Positions 1 through 7,422 of a stretch of 44,573 bases of DNA are shown here, piece after piece. Origin of the DNA: Candidatus Haladaptatiplasma halalkaliphilum. Its GTDB lineage: Archaea; Thermoplasmatota; Thermoplasmata; Halarchaeoplasmatales; Halarchaeoplasmataceae. The notes under the pieces were generated by a model, which was given only the letters and a program-made list of their open reading frames with translations, was not told where the DNA came from and did no database searches. The stretch covers positions 1 through 44,573 of the forward strand of contig JAFDTY010000004.1 of the NCBI GenBank assembly GCA_019594055.1, given 5' to 3'. Numbering within the stretch: the stretch's first letter is position 1; every line of letters starts with the position of its first letter. Made by a program: the position numbers and the translations under genes.

Positions 1-497
1 CCGCTCACGTTTCCGTGGGCATACGAGTTCGACACAGTGCCTCTGTTAATTCCTACGAGCCCACCTACATACTCATCACCGGTCACGTCCATGTCCTCCA
101 GCCCCACGTTCTCCACCACACCGCCGCTGCCGACAACACCGAAGAGGCCGATGTAGTTGGTGCCCGGACGGTTGATATACAATCCGGTTACGGTGTGGTT
201 CTGCCCATCAAAGTTGCCTGTAAAAGTACCAACAGGCAACCACCCTGCGCCTCCATCGGCCTGGTCACTGGCATAGTCGTGATACCCCGCATCCTCCGGC
301 CCTAGGTCGTTCATCAACCTGTAATTCCCAGCAAGGTCATCACGCATGTTGTGGAGGTCATGCCATGTATATATCTCGATAACATAGCCCATGAGAGTGT
401 TCGCCCCGACATCACCCTCAAACAATCCACCTATAGTCACACCTGCCGTGCTCACTAAAAGCATCACCGTAATCCCGATTACTAACGTCTCTTTCAT
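1..497 (-). CDS. GLUG-repeat surface protein, 5' part only (runs off the window)
   Basis: An open frame runs from an ATG at 495-497 to the window edge without a stop, giving at least 165 residues. The start MKETLVIGITVMLLVSTAGV is a basic residue followed by a hydrophobic stretch, read as a signal peptide or N-terminal anchor. Around residues 95-125 it has the segment FTGNFDGQNHTVTGLYI and then an IGLFG motif. Near the edge it has YVGGLVGINRGTVSNSYAHG, a textbook GLUG motif (G-L-V/I-G then N-x-G-x-V-x-N-S-Y). GLUG repeats are usually found in secreted adhesin-like beta-solenoid proteins. The protein is therefore likely exported and exposed on the cell surface. Its length, number of repeats and C-terminal anchor cannot be seen. 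It is transcribed away from the tRNA-Leu region. Confidence 0.85.
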   Translation of the reverse strand, partial: MKETLVIGITVMLLVSTAGVTIGGLFEGDVGANTLMGYVIEIYTWHDLHNMRDDLAGNYRLMNDLGPEDAGYHDYASDQADGGAGWLPVGTFTGNFDGQNHTVTGLYINRPGTNYIGLFGVVGSGGVVENVGLEDMDVTGDEYVGGLVGINRGTVSNSYAHGNVS

Positions 498-774
498 GTT
501 ATCGACCGTTCCGCCCTTTTCACTACGTGGCGCATTTAATGTTCATGATGTGTATAATCGGAGAACATAAAAATGTTTTGTTTACTATGACACCGATAAT
601 GATCCGTGTTCGTTCGATTTTTCTCTTCGAAAAATCAAGAAAAAAACCATGGACGGATACCCCCCCTTTTATATCCGTTTCACCCGCTCCGCTCCTGAAA
701 CAAATATATGTTGCAGGAACTCGCTTCGCTCGCTCCTCACACTTTTTTCATTTCTTCCGCTTCGCTCCAGAACT

Positions 775-782
775 AAAAAAAA
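775..782 (-). terminator. Oligo-T terminator after tRNA-Leu
   Basis: Eight A residues on the plus strand give an oligo-T tract on the transcript immediately after the discriminator base of tRNA-Leu. Short oligo-T runs are the usual archaeal intrinsic termination signal. Confidence 0.6.
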
Positions 783-867
783 TGCGGGGGAAGGGATTTG
801 AACCCTCGAAGATCTATATCACAAGGTCCTAAGCCTTGCCCCTTTGGCCATGCTCGGGTACCCCCGC
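783..867 (-). tRNA. tRNA-Leu (anticodon UAG)
   Basis: The minus strand folds as an 85-nt class II tRNA. The acceptor strands GCGGGGG and CCCCCGC pair and are followed by discriminator A. The D arm begins CCCGAGC. The anticodon arm is CAAGG-CTTAGGA-CCTTG with anticodon TAG. There is a long variable arm (TGATATAGATCTTCG) and a T arm with the loop TTCAAAT. The long variable arm and the anticodon agree on leucine. No CCA is encoded and no intron is seen. No TATA box lies at the expected distance from the 5' end, because that position is occupied by hairpin repeats. It is probably cut from a longer precursor that starts near 1115-1125. Confidence 0.95.
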
Positions 868-1100
868 GCTTCGAATGCGAATGAGAAAGCGGGTTAGTGG
901 AAATTCCTTTCCACGTCGACCCGCAGTTATGAGCGTTTGCGAATAACGAGGAGTTAGTGGAAATTCCTTTCCACGTCGACCCGCAAGAAGGTGTTGTTAC
1001 GACTTCTGAGGGTGGTTTGGAATCTCTGCTTCCAATCGCCACCCGCGCTTCGAATGGGATTAGAAAGCGGGGAGTTACATAGACAACCCGCGTGTAACCG
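868..1100 (-). repeat. Hairpin repeat array upstream of tRNA-Leu
   Basis: Two exact 33-base copies lie at 893-925 and 953-985, exactly 60 bases apart. Each contains the perfect hairpin GTGGAAA-TTCC-TTTCCAC followed by GTCGACCCGC. A diverged third hairpin at about 1011-1044 keeps the fold with different bases (GGTGG.TTGGAA against TTCCAA...CCACC), followed again by CCCGC. Two further related units, CGCGCTTCGAATG...GAAAGCGGG, flank the array at about 865-892 and 1044-1074. On the minus strand these form CCCGCTT...AAGCGCGGG hairpins. Structure kept while sequence changes points to an RNA element or structured leader of the tRNA precursor. Function unknown. Confidence 0.7.
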
Positions 1101-1134
1101 ATGTGTTCGGATACCAAACGAGCCGGGAACATGA

Positions 1135-1156
1135 ACTATATACCTAAATATTTATC
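1135..1156 (-). promoter_or_regulatory. Likely promoter of the hairpin array and tRNA-Leu
   Basis: The minus strand reads GGGATAAATATTTAGGTATA, with two TATA-like cores (ATAAATATTT and TATATAG). It lies just upstream of the hairpin array and is the nearest AT-rich promoter-like block to tRNA-Leu in that orientation. Assignment is by position and composition only. Confidence 0.4.
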
Positions 1157-1208
1157 CCTCGATGACACGCAAAAAGTTTAACTCCCGAAATATATTGTCT
1201 ATCGTATC

Positions 1209-1424
1209 ATGAACAAAGAGGAAAAAAAGTACCTGGAAGATGCTCTGAGAACCAAAAGGCCCCACGAGCGTTTCAACAAAGCCCTGGCCAGGGCCATCAG
1301 GCGCAAGGAGGACGGCAAGGAGGGTTACAAACTGTACATCGATATGATAGGTGAGGTAAGAAAAGTAGCCGCGAAAAAGGGCATATCCGGCGAAGAGGCG
1401 GCCAAACGTATCCTGGGGCGGTAG
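1209..1424 (+). CDS. Small basic protein of unknown function (71 aa)
   Basis: A 71-residue frame starting MNKEEKKYLEDALRTKRP. It is rich in Lys, Arg and Glu, is predicted by eye to be almost wholly helical, and has no cysteines or membrane segment. The C-terminal part (about residues 48-71, VAAKKGISGEEAAKRILGR) looks like a small helix-turn-helix or three-helix element, but I do not recognise a family. An AT-rich promoter stretch (GTTTAAC at about 1175 and AAATATATTG at 1188-1197) lies just upstream, and no strong ribosome binding site is seen. It converges with the protease gene, whose stop is 2 bases past its own. Codon use resembles that of the neighbouring core genes, so it is likely a real gene. 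Confidence 0.7.
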   Translation: MNKEEKKYLEDALRTKRPHERFNKALARAIRRKEDGKEGYKLYIDMIGEVRKVAAKKGISGEEAAKRILGR

Positions 1425-1426
1425 TC

Positions 1427-3175
1427 TTACCGTAAAAAGCCTCTGCTACCCCTTATGTACAATACTATGATCAATACCACCAGTAATATCTGCAAGGACA
1501 ACACCAGCCACCGGAGGGATACGGGCTCCGGGTAGATGCTCACATCCACAACCTCTCCGCCACCGGAAGAAACCACTATCTCCCTTTTTACCTCAAGATC
1601 ACCGGAGGTGTACCTCAAAAGAAGGGGATCGCCCTGGGCACAGAAGTAGGGTACGTTCAACGACACGGAATAGTTACCCGGAGAGAAGGTAAAATTTTTC
1701 GCACGGGAGGTGCGCGGATTCATCACGCTGAGAGTCACATCATGCGGAGAATCCATCACCCCACGAACAACGAATGTTCTGTTCAGTTCGATGTATTCGT
1801 GTAAATGGGCCGCCAGGCCACCCTCGTATATCAGGGATACCTCCACACGATGATCACCCAAGCCGTGATAGATGAAGGTGGTACGGTTCTTCAGGGAAAA
1901 TTCCCTCCGGTAAGGACCGTCCCGGGGGATAAAATCTATCTCCACGGATGCGCCATGGAGAGCATGGGATACCCGTGTCTCGAGTAATCCTTCCCCATGG
2001 ATCAGCTCCAGGTCCAAGTAGGGATCCGGAATAATATCCGGTGGACGGATGAAACGCTCCAACCATGGGGACCATCCCAACCTCGAAAATTCCAGGTCGC
2101 CGTACCCGTGGTGGATGCCATGGGTGGGAAAGTAAATCCCTATGCCGTGGGCGTTCCGGGCAGGGTCCCTTTCCAGTGAGTGGACCCTGTGGGCGATAAG
2201 ACTGGAGTTCAACGCTTCCCTTAACATGATACCCGCACGTCCCAGGCGGTGGGAGTCTATACGATGATGCACGTTCATGGTGAAATGGTAAAGGTCCTTG
2301 GGATTGGGGAAGGGTTGGTAGCCCTCGGTCCCTTCCCACGCATCGTGAACTTCCTGATGATAAAGGGGAAGCACCAGTGACAACTCCGATGTGTAATGTT
2401 CGAATTCTTCCACGGGCAGCCTCGATGCGTCTACGGCGGTAAGGGTGGTGGATACGGCGCTATGATTGGCACCCCAATCCACGAACCGGTTCACTATGGC
2501 GGTTGCAAAGTCGGAGGCCTCCATCCCGGGCTCTTCCTTCAACGAGTTCATTATATCGGTGTAGGGCCAACCAGAGATGGGTTCTTCCTTTTCAGAAGCG
2601 ATCATTATACCACAGTGATCTGCAAGTTGGTAGTATACCTCGAACATGCCCATGGTGCACGAATCAAAACCTATTATGTCCAGGTGCAGGCCTTCGAGGG
2701 CCGCCTTCATTTCGGGTAGGGTTAGCAAACTGCCGTCCTCCTCCATGGACATACCCAACCAGCCGTTTCCGTGGCCCCAGAGATTGAGGAAATATCTGCG
2801 GGAAGGAAAATTGGCAGTGGTCCATCGAACGAAATCACCCAGGGTATTACCGTCTGACATGTCCACCTCATGGACCCAGGATGAATTGACCGAGTCCAGG
2901 GGTATATGGTTTATCTTCCCGTCGGCTATCTCCACCAGTCTGCTGTCACCGTAACCCTTCTCATCGGCGAGGACCACCACCGATACCTCACCCCCCATGT
3001 GGACCTTCCGTAAATCCTCGATATCACCCTCTATCATGTCGCTGAGGTCACCCTTGCCACCCATGTAGAACATCAGGGTCCATTCCCTTTCACCGGAGGC
3101 TTCCACACCGGAGTGGGTGATCAATACGGGTGTCAGTATCAACACGATTACCAGCGTTACCGGGATCCTGGGCAT
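1427..3175 (-). CDS. Clostripain-family (C11) cysteine protease, secreted and membrane-anchored
   Basis: This 582-residue protein has a signal peptide (residues 1-26) and then the peptidase C11 domain beginning WTLMFYMGGKGDLSD. The catalytic dyad of the family is visible: His135 in LWGHGNGWLG and Cys173 in IGFDSCTMGMFE. The supporting IASEKEEPISGWPY segment lies at about 193-205. Residues 380-540 look beta-rich, as in the domains often attached to secreted proteases. A C-terminal hydrophobic segment (WLVLSLQILLVVLIIVLYIR) followed by basic residues would anchor the enzyme with its catalytic domain outside the cell. C11 proteases cleave after basic residues. The likely role is breakdown of extracellular protein, or processing of surface proteins. 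It appears monocistronic, with a TATA-like TACTATAAATAC on the plus strand (about 3196-3206) just upstream of its start. Confidence 0.9.
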   Translation of the reverse strand: MPRIPVTLVIVLILTPVLITHSGVEASGEREWTLMFYMGGKGDLSDMIEGDIEDLRKVHMGGEVSVVVLADEKGYGDSRLVEIADGKINHIPLDSVNSSWVHEVDMSDGNTLGDFVRWTTANFPSRRYFLNLWGHGNGWLGMSMEEDGSLLTLPEMKAALEGLHLDIIGFDSCTMGMFEVYYQLADHCGIMIASEKEEPISGWPYTDIMNSLKEEPGMEASDFATAIVNRFVDWGANHSAVSTTLTAVDASRLPVEEFEHYTSELSLVLPLYHQEVHDAWEGTEGYQPFPNPKDLYHFTMNVHHRIDSHRLGRAGIMLREALNSSLIAHRVHSLERDPARNAHGIGIYFPTHGIHHGYGDLEFSRLGWSPWLERFIRPPDIIPDPYLDLELIHGEGLLETRVSHALHGASVEIDFIPRDGPYRREFSLKNRTTFIYHGLGDHRVEVSLIYEGGLAAHLHEYIELNRTFVVRGVMDSPHDVTLSVMNPRTSRAKNFTFSPGNYSVSLNVPYFCAQGDPLLLRYTSGDLEVKREIVVSSGGGEVVDVSIYPEPVSLRWLVLSLQILLVVLIIVLYIRGSRGFLR

Positions 3176-3234
3176 GAAGATTTTAGTTCTTTTTTACTAT
3201 AAATACTTTGCTTTCACGTGTCCTATAGGGGGGA

Positions 3235-3245
3235 ATATTTAAATA
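3235..3245 (+). promoter_or_regulatory. TATA box for tRNA-Lys
   Basis: ATATTTAAATA lies 40-50 bases before the tRNA-Lys 5' end. It would place transcription start near 3266 and give a short 5' leader for RNase P to remove. Confidence 0.55.
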
Positions 3246-3284
3246 GTACGTACATTTAGCTCGTAAGACGCTTGCTTAGAAAAC

Positions 3285-3416
3285 GGGCCTGTAGCTCAGC
3301 CAGGTAGGATATAGCATCATGCTTTTCCCTGGAAAGAGCATCTGGCTTTTAACCAGGTGGTCTGGGGTTCGATAGGAATGCCTACCGGGCACTTCCCGAA
3401 AATCCCCACAGGCCCA
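3285..3416 (+). tRNA. tRNA-Lys (anticodon UUU) with two non-canonical introns
   Basis: The unspliced gene is 132 nt. Removing 3306-3334 (29 nt, D-loop) and 3374-3402 (29 nt, T-loop) leaves a perfect 74-nt tRNA. It has acceptor GGGCCTG/CAGGCCC plus A, D arm GCTC-AGCCAGGTA-GAGC, anticodon arm with loop CTTTTAA (TTT at 3348-3350), and T arm TGGGG-TTCGATT-CCCCA. Both junctions can be drawn as bulge-helix-bulge motifs with 4-bp central helices and 3-nt bulges. For the T-loop intron, TTCG (3368-3371) pairs with CGAA (3397-3400), with bulges ATA and AAT and inner helix GGAA/TTCC. For the D-loop intron, CCAG (3300-3303) pairs with CTGG (3329-3332), with bulges GTA and AAA and inner helix GGA/TCC. Cutting after the second bulge base gives the exact tRNA above. 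There is no intron at the usual 37/38 site. Confidence 0.9.
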
Positions 3417-3493
3417 CTTGGAAAGACTATACCCGCAAGGGTAGTCGGAAAAAAATCGAGATGCAGAGACATGGAGAGAATCCACTATGGATC

Positions 3494-3501
3494 GCTATAA
3501 A
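3494..3501 (+). promoter_or_regulatory. TATA box of the RNA polymerase operon
   Basis: GCTATAAA is centred about 24 bases before the rpoH start at 3522. This is the spacing of an archaeal leaderless or very short-leader transcript. A small hairpin with a GCAA loop (TACCC-GCAA-GGGTA, about 3433-3446) lies between tRNA-Lys and this promoter. Confidence 0.5.
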
Positions 3502-3521
3502 CCAATAATCGGGGGCATAAG

Positions 3522-3779
3522 ATGGGTCGTCTGAACGTTATGAAGCATGCCTTGGTACCCATTCATCGACTGGTTCCTCGGGACGAGGAGGCAGAGATAC
3601 TTGGAAAGCTGAAGGCTAGTAAAGGTCAGTTACCAAAAATACTGAAAGCTGATCCCGTTCTTAAACAACTGATAGAAGAACACGGCGATATAGAAAAGGG
3701 ACGATTGATAGAGATCGAGAGAGTAAGTATGACCGCCGGAGTCTCGAAAGCGTATCGTTTGGTAGTAGAGAGAGAATGA
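3522..3779 (+). CDS. rpoH: DNA-directed RNA polymerase subunit H (Rpb5 C-terminal domain homologue)
   Basis: This 85-residue protein matches archaeal RpoH, which corresponds to the C-terminal assembly domain of eukaryotic Rpb5. Diagnostic segments are MKHALVPIHRLVP near the start, LPKILKADPVLKQL in the middle, and the terminal SMTAGVSKAYRLVVERE. RpoH sits in the lower jaw of the polymerase and contacts subunit A. Position directly ahead of rpoB is the conserved archaeal order. The ATG at 3522 fits the TATA box 24 bases upstream. An internal ATG at 3540 (MKHALVP) is closer to the usual family start, so the first six residues may not be translated. Confidence 0.95.
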   Translation: MGRLNVMKHALVPIHRLVPRDEEAEILGKLKASKGQLPKILKADPVLKQLIEEHGDIEKGRLIEIERVSMTAGVSKAYRLVVERE

Positions 3780-3801
3780 TACTAAAGGATGTGAAGAAAA
3801 A

Positions 3802-6800
3802 ATGAGAGAATTAGTAGATGCTTTCTTTAAAGATAAAAGCATAGTCAGCCACCACCTGGAGTCCTACAACAATTTCATCCCCACCGCGGACAATCCCAAC
3901 AACAGAGCGCAAAAGATATTGGACAACGTGCGCATAGGTTACGACGACGTTAACTGGGGGATGATATCACTCGACCCCGAGAAGGTAGAGGGGAGAGAGA
4001 TCAAGATCCGTATAGGAAGGAAGAGGACCGAGGACGGGGTCATAGACCAGAACTCGGAGCAGACCATAAAATTGAAAAGGCCGACCATACTTGAGGCCAG
4101 CGGGTCAAAACATCAGCTGACGCCCATGGAGGCGCGATTGAGAGACTTTTCATACGAGGGTGAGCTGGAACTGTGTTTCATCGTGACAGAAGACGGGGTG
4201 GAAAGGGACCCGGAATGGGTGCCCATAGGCAAGATACCGATAATGATAGGTTCCAAGAGATGCAACCTGCACCCCATGAACATCGACAACACTGTCGAGG
4301 AGATCATGGACACGGATACCGAGAGCAAGGAATACGCATCCCTGACCTACGAGGATAAGCTGATCATGCTGGACGAGGACCCTGCGGACCCCATGGGTTA
4401 CTTCGTCATCAACGGAACCGAGAGGAACCTCATGGCAGTGGAGGACATGGCATCCAACCGAGTCATGTGCGAGATCGTCGAGAGGTACGGACGTGAGATG
4501 GAGGTAGTCAAGATATTTTCGCAGAAACACGGCTACCGCGCCCTTACCGTCATGGAGAAGAAGAGGGACGGGATGATACATGTCTCGGTACCCGGTACCA
4601 GGGGTTACATCCCATTGATAATCCTCATCAAGGCCCTCGGCCTTGACAGTAACGAGGACATATTCGATACCATAGTAACGGAACAGGATATGATAAGCAT
4701 AGTCATGGCGAACATAGAGATGTGCGAGGAGGAGGACGAATACTCGCCGGAAGGTGTTTACGATCAGGGTGATGCACTCACCTATCTCGAGCGCAAGTTT
4801 GCCCAGGGACAGGCCGAGGAATACAGAAAACGCAAGATAGATTCGATACTCGACAGGTCGTTGCTTCCCCACCTGGGAGATGAAGAGGAATCGAGGATAA
4901 AAAAGGCGGTGTTCCTGTGCAGGATGGCACGGGGTATGCTGGAGCTCGCAACCGGGAAGAGGACACCCGACGACAAGGACCACTACGCCAACAAGCGTGT
5001 GAAACTCGCGGGAGACCTTGTGGGGGACCTTTTCCGGGTTTCCATAGTCAACCTCCTCAAGGACCTGAAATATCAGCTGGAGAGAAATTACTCCAAGAGG
5101 GGGGAGGTACGCCTCAACTCCGCCATCAGACCTGACCTGATGTCCAACAAGATACAGCACGCCATGGCCACGGGAAATTGGGTGGGTGGACGTACCGGTA
5201 TATCCCAGTTGCTGGACAGGACCACGAACATGAGCGCCATCAGTCACTTGAGAAGGGTCAAATCGCCACTGTCCCGCAGCCAGCCTCACTTCGAGGCCAG
5301 GGAATTGCACCCGACCCAGTGGGGGAGGCTGTGCCCAAACGAAACACCCGAAGGTCAGAACTGCGGGCTGGTGAAAACTTCCGCATTGATAATAGATGTG
5401 TCCAGGGGCGCCGAGCCTCTCGACGTTCTCTGGGTACTGTACGATATTGGTTTGGTCAATATAGAGGAAAGTCGAAAGAATGTGTCCAAGGTATACCTTA
5501 ACGGTGACATCGTCGGCGGTGTGGAGGACCCCTCTTCCTTCGTTGATAATGCCAGAAAGAAGAGAAGGGCGGGCATCCTATCGGATCAGGTGAACATAAG
5601 ATACGACGACAACATGAACGAGGTGGTCATAAATTCCGACGAGGGTAGGGTTCGGAGGCCGCTGCTCATAGTGGAGGACGGAAGGCTGAAGATCACCCTC
5701 GATATATTGAAAGACCTGTCCGAGGGAAGGATAGGCGTCAAGAACCTCTTTGAAAATGGGATGATGGAATGGATGGATACCGAAGAGGAAGAGGATACCT
5801 TCATCGCCATGGAGCCCTTCCAGATGCCGGACACCTGTCCGGGATGCGAAAAGGCCCTGTCCGTTATCGATGTTAGATGGAAGAACATGGGTTGCGGTGA
5901 CGAGCCGAAGCTGGAATGCAAATTGTGCGGCGAGGAGATGACGAGTACCCTCAAACTCCGCAAGGCACATACCCATCTCGAAATCGACCCCGTGATGATA
6001 CTGGGTGCCGCAGCGGGACTGATACCATACGCGCCTCACAACGCCGCACCACGGTGTACCATGGGAGCCAACATGATGAAACAATCACTGGGATTGCCGG
6101 CGGCGAACTACAGGGGGCGGCCGGATACCAGGGAACATCTTCTGCACTACCCCCAGTTATCACTGCTTCAGACCAAGACCATGGAATTCGTCAAGTACAA
6201 TGACAGACCTGCCGGACAGAACTTCGTGGTGGCGGTGATGTCATATCACGGTTACAACATGGAGGACGCCCTGGTGTTCAACAGGGCATCCATCGACAGG
6301 GGGCTGGGAAGATCCAGCTTCTTCAGGACCTACACCACCGAGGAGAGGAGATATCCCGGGGGACAGGAAGACCATTTCGAGATACCCGACCCGGATGTTA
6401 GAGGTGCACGTAGTGACCAATTCTACCAGCATCTGGACGAGGACGGTCTCATAAACCCCGAAGTGAAGGTCAACGGCGGAGATGTCCTGGTGGGCAAGAC
6501 ATCGCCTCCCCGTTTCCTGGAGGAGGACACGGATTTCATGGCACCCCAGAAAAGAAGGGAAACATCGAAGATAGTGCGGCCCAGGGAAAGGGGCTGGGTG
6601 GATTCGGTGATGCTCACGGAATCATCCGATGGCAGCCGGGTGGTAAAGGTGAAGGTGAGGGATCAAAGGATACCCGAGCTGGGGGACAAATTCGCCTCGA
6701 GACACGGACAGAAGGGAGTGATAGGCAAGCTGGTGGAACCGGAAGACCTGCCCTTTGCGGAAAACGGGCTGGTACCCGACCTGATACTCAATCCCCATGC

Positions 6801-7422
6801 TATCCCGTCGAGGATGACCATAGGTCACGTTCTGGAGATGCTGGGTGGCAAAGCGGGATCCATGGAAGGACGGTTCATAGACGGGACCCCCTTCGGAGGT
6901 GAAAGGGAAAGGGCTCTTCGTGAATCACTTAAAAAGGCGGGGTTCAAGCACAACGGCGCCGAGGTATTCTACGACGGCCGATCCGGAAAGATGCTCCAGG
7001 CAGATATATTCGTGGGCGTGATATACTATCAAAAACTACACCACATGGTTTCCGGTAAACTACACATGCGCTCCAGAGGCCCGGTACAGATACTGACCAG
7101 ACAGCCCACCGAGGGAAGATCGAGACAGGGCGGTCTGAGGTTCGGAGAGATGGAACGTGACTGTTTGATCGGTCACGGGGCGGCAATGGTCATCAAGGAT
7201 AGACTCCTGGATCAATCGGATGGTACCACGGAGTACGTTTGCGGAAAACCCAACTGCGGACACATAGCCATGCTGGACAGCAACGGTGAACTGAGGTGCA
7301 CCGTGTGCGGAGAGCGTACCAACGTGCACAAGATACAGACCAGCTACGCGTTCAAGCTGCTGATGGACGAACTTAGGTCACTTGGAGTTACCATGAGACT
7401 GCAACTGGAGGACTTGAAATGA
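3802..7422 (+). CDS. rpoB: DNA-directed RNA polymerase subunit B (single unsplit polypeptide)
   Basis: At 1206 residues this is the full beta-equivalent subunit in one chain, not split into B'' and B' as in methanogens and haloarchaea. Visible hallmarks include the N-terminal protrusion/lobe region starting IVSHHLESYNNFIPT and the fork region with TPEGQNCGLVKTSALI. Further on are the GYNMEDALVFNRASIDRG segment and the hybrid-binding motif GDKFASRHGQKGVIG near residue 961. A Cys-rich zinc segment begins at about residue 678 (CPGCEKAL... CKLCGEEM), and the C-terminal anchor zinc motif (CGKPNCGH...CTVCGE) is at about 1146-1172. The start at 3802 is preceded by GGATGTGA. It is followed by rpoA1 with a 4-base ATGA overlap, so the subunits are translationally coupled. 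No intein is seen. Confidence 0.97.
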   Translation: MRELVDAFFKDKSIVSHHLESYNNFIPTADNPNNRAQKILDNVRIGYDDVNWGMISLDPEKVEGREIKIRIGRKRTEDGVIDQNSEQTIKLKRPTILEASGSKHQLTPMEARLRDFSYEGELELCFIVTEDGVERDPEWVPIGKIPIMIGSKRCNLHPMNIDNTVEEIMDTDTESKEYASLTYEDKLIMLDEDPADPMGYFVINGTERNLMAVEDMASNRVMCEIVERYGREMEVVKIFSQKHGYRALTVMEKKRDGMIHVSVPGTRGYIPLIILIKALGLDSNEDIFDTIVTEQDMISIVMANIEMCEEEDEYSPEGVYDQGDALTYLERKFAQGQAEEYRKRKIDSILDRSLLPHLGDEEESRIKKAVFLCRMARGMLELATGKRTPDDKDHYANKRVKLAGDLVGDLFRVSIVNLLKDLKYQLERNYSKRGEVRLNSAIRPDLMSNKIQHAMATGNWVGGRTGISQLLDRTTNMSAISHLRRVKSPLSRSQPHFEARELHPTQWGRLCPNETPEGQNCGLVKTSALIIDVSRGAEPLDVLWVLYDIGLVNIEESRKNVSKVYLNGDIVGGVEDPSSFVDNARKKRRAGILSDQVNIRYDDNMNEVVINSDEGRVRRPLLIVEDGRLKITLDILKDLSEGRIGVKNLFENGMMEWMDTEEEEDTFIAMEPFQMPDTCPGCEKALSVIDVRWKNMGCGDEPKLECKLCGEEMTSTLKLRKAHTHLEIDPVMILGAAAGLIPYAPHNAAPRCTMGANMMKQSLGLPAANYRGRPDTREHLLHYPQLSLLQTKTMEFVKYNDRPAGQNFVVAVMSYHGYNMEDALVFNRASIDRGLGRSSFFRTYTTEERRYPGGQEDHFEIPDPDVRGARSDQFYQHLDEDGLINPEVKVNGGDVLVGKTSPPRFLEEDTDFMAPQKRRETSKIVRPRERGWVDSVMLTESSDGSRVVKVKVRDQRIPELGDKFASRHGQKGVIGKLVEPEDLPFAENGLVPDLILNPHAIPSRMTIGHVLEMLGGKAGSMEGRFIDGTPFGGERERALRESLKKAGFKHNGAEVFYDGRSGKMLQADIFVGVIYYQKLHHMVSGKLHMRSRGPVQILTRQPTEGRSRQGGLRFGEMERDCLIGHGAAMVIKDRLLDQSDGTTEYVCGKPNCGHIAMLDSNGELRCTVCGERTNVHKIQTSYAFKLLMDELRSLGVTMRLQLEDLK

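Noticed and set aside
868-1100. Possible CRISPR array
   Set aside because: Only two exact repeats, spacing of 27 bases that includes hairpin remnants, no cas genes, and related but diverged units on both sides.
773-1132. 119-codon minus-strand frame with a repeated 20-residue unit (CGSTWKGISTN)
   Set aside because: It runs through the tRNA-Leu gene and the repeat is better explained by 60-bp-spaced RNA hairpins. The third hairpin keeps pairing, not protein sequence.
3276-3485. 69-codon minus-strand frame over tRNA-Lys
   Set aside because: Antisense to an RNA gene, with no supporting features.
4150-5310. Long antisense frame (386 codons) inside rpoB
   Set aside because: Shadow of a high-GC conserved gene. 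No protein features.
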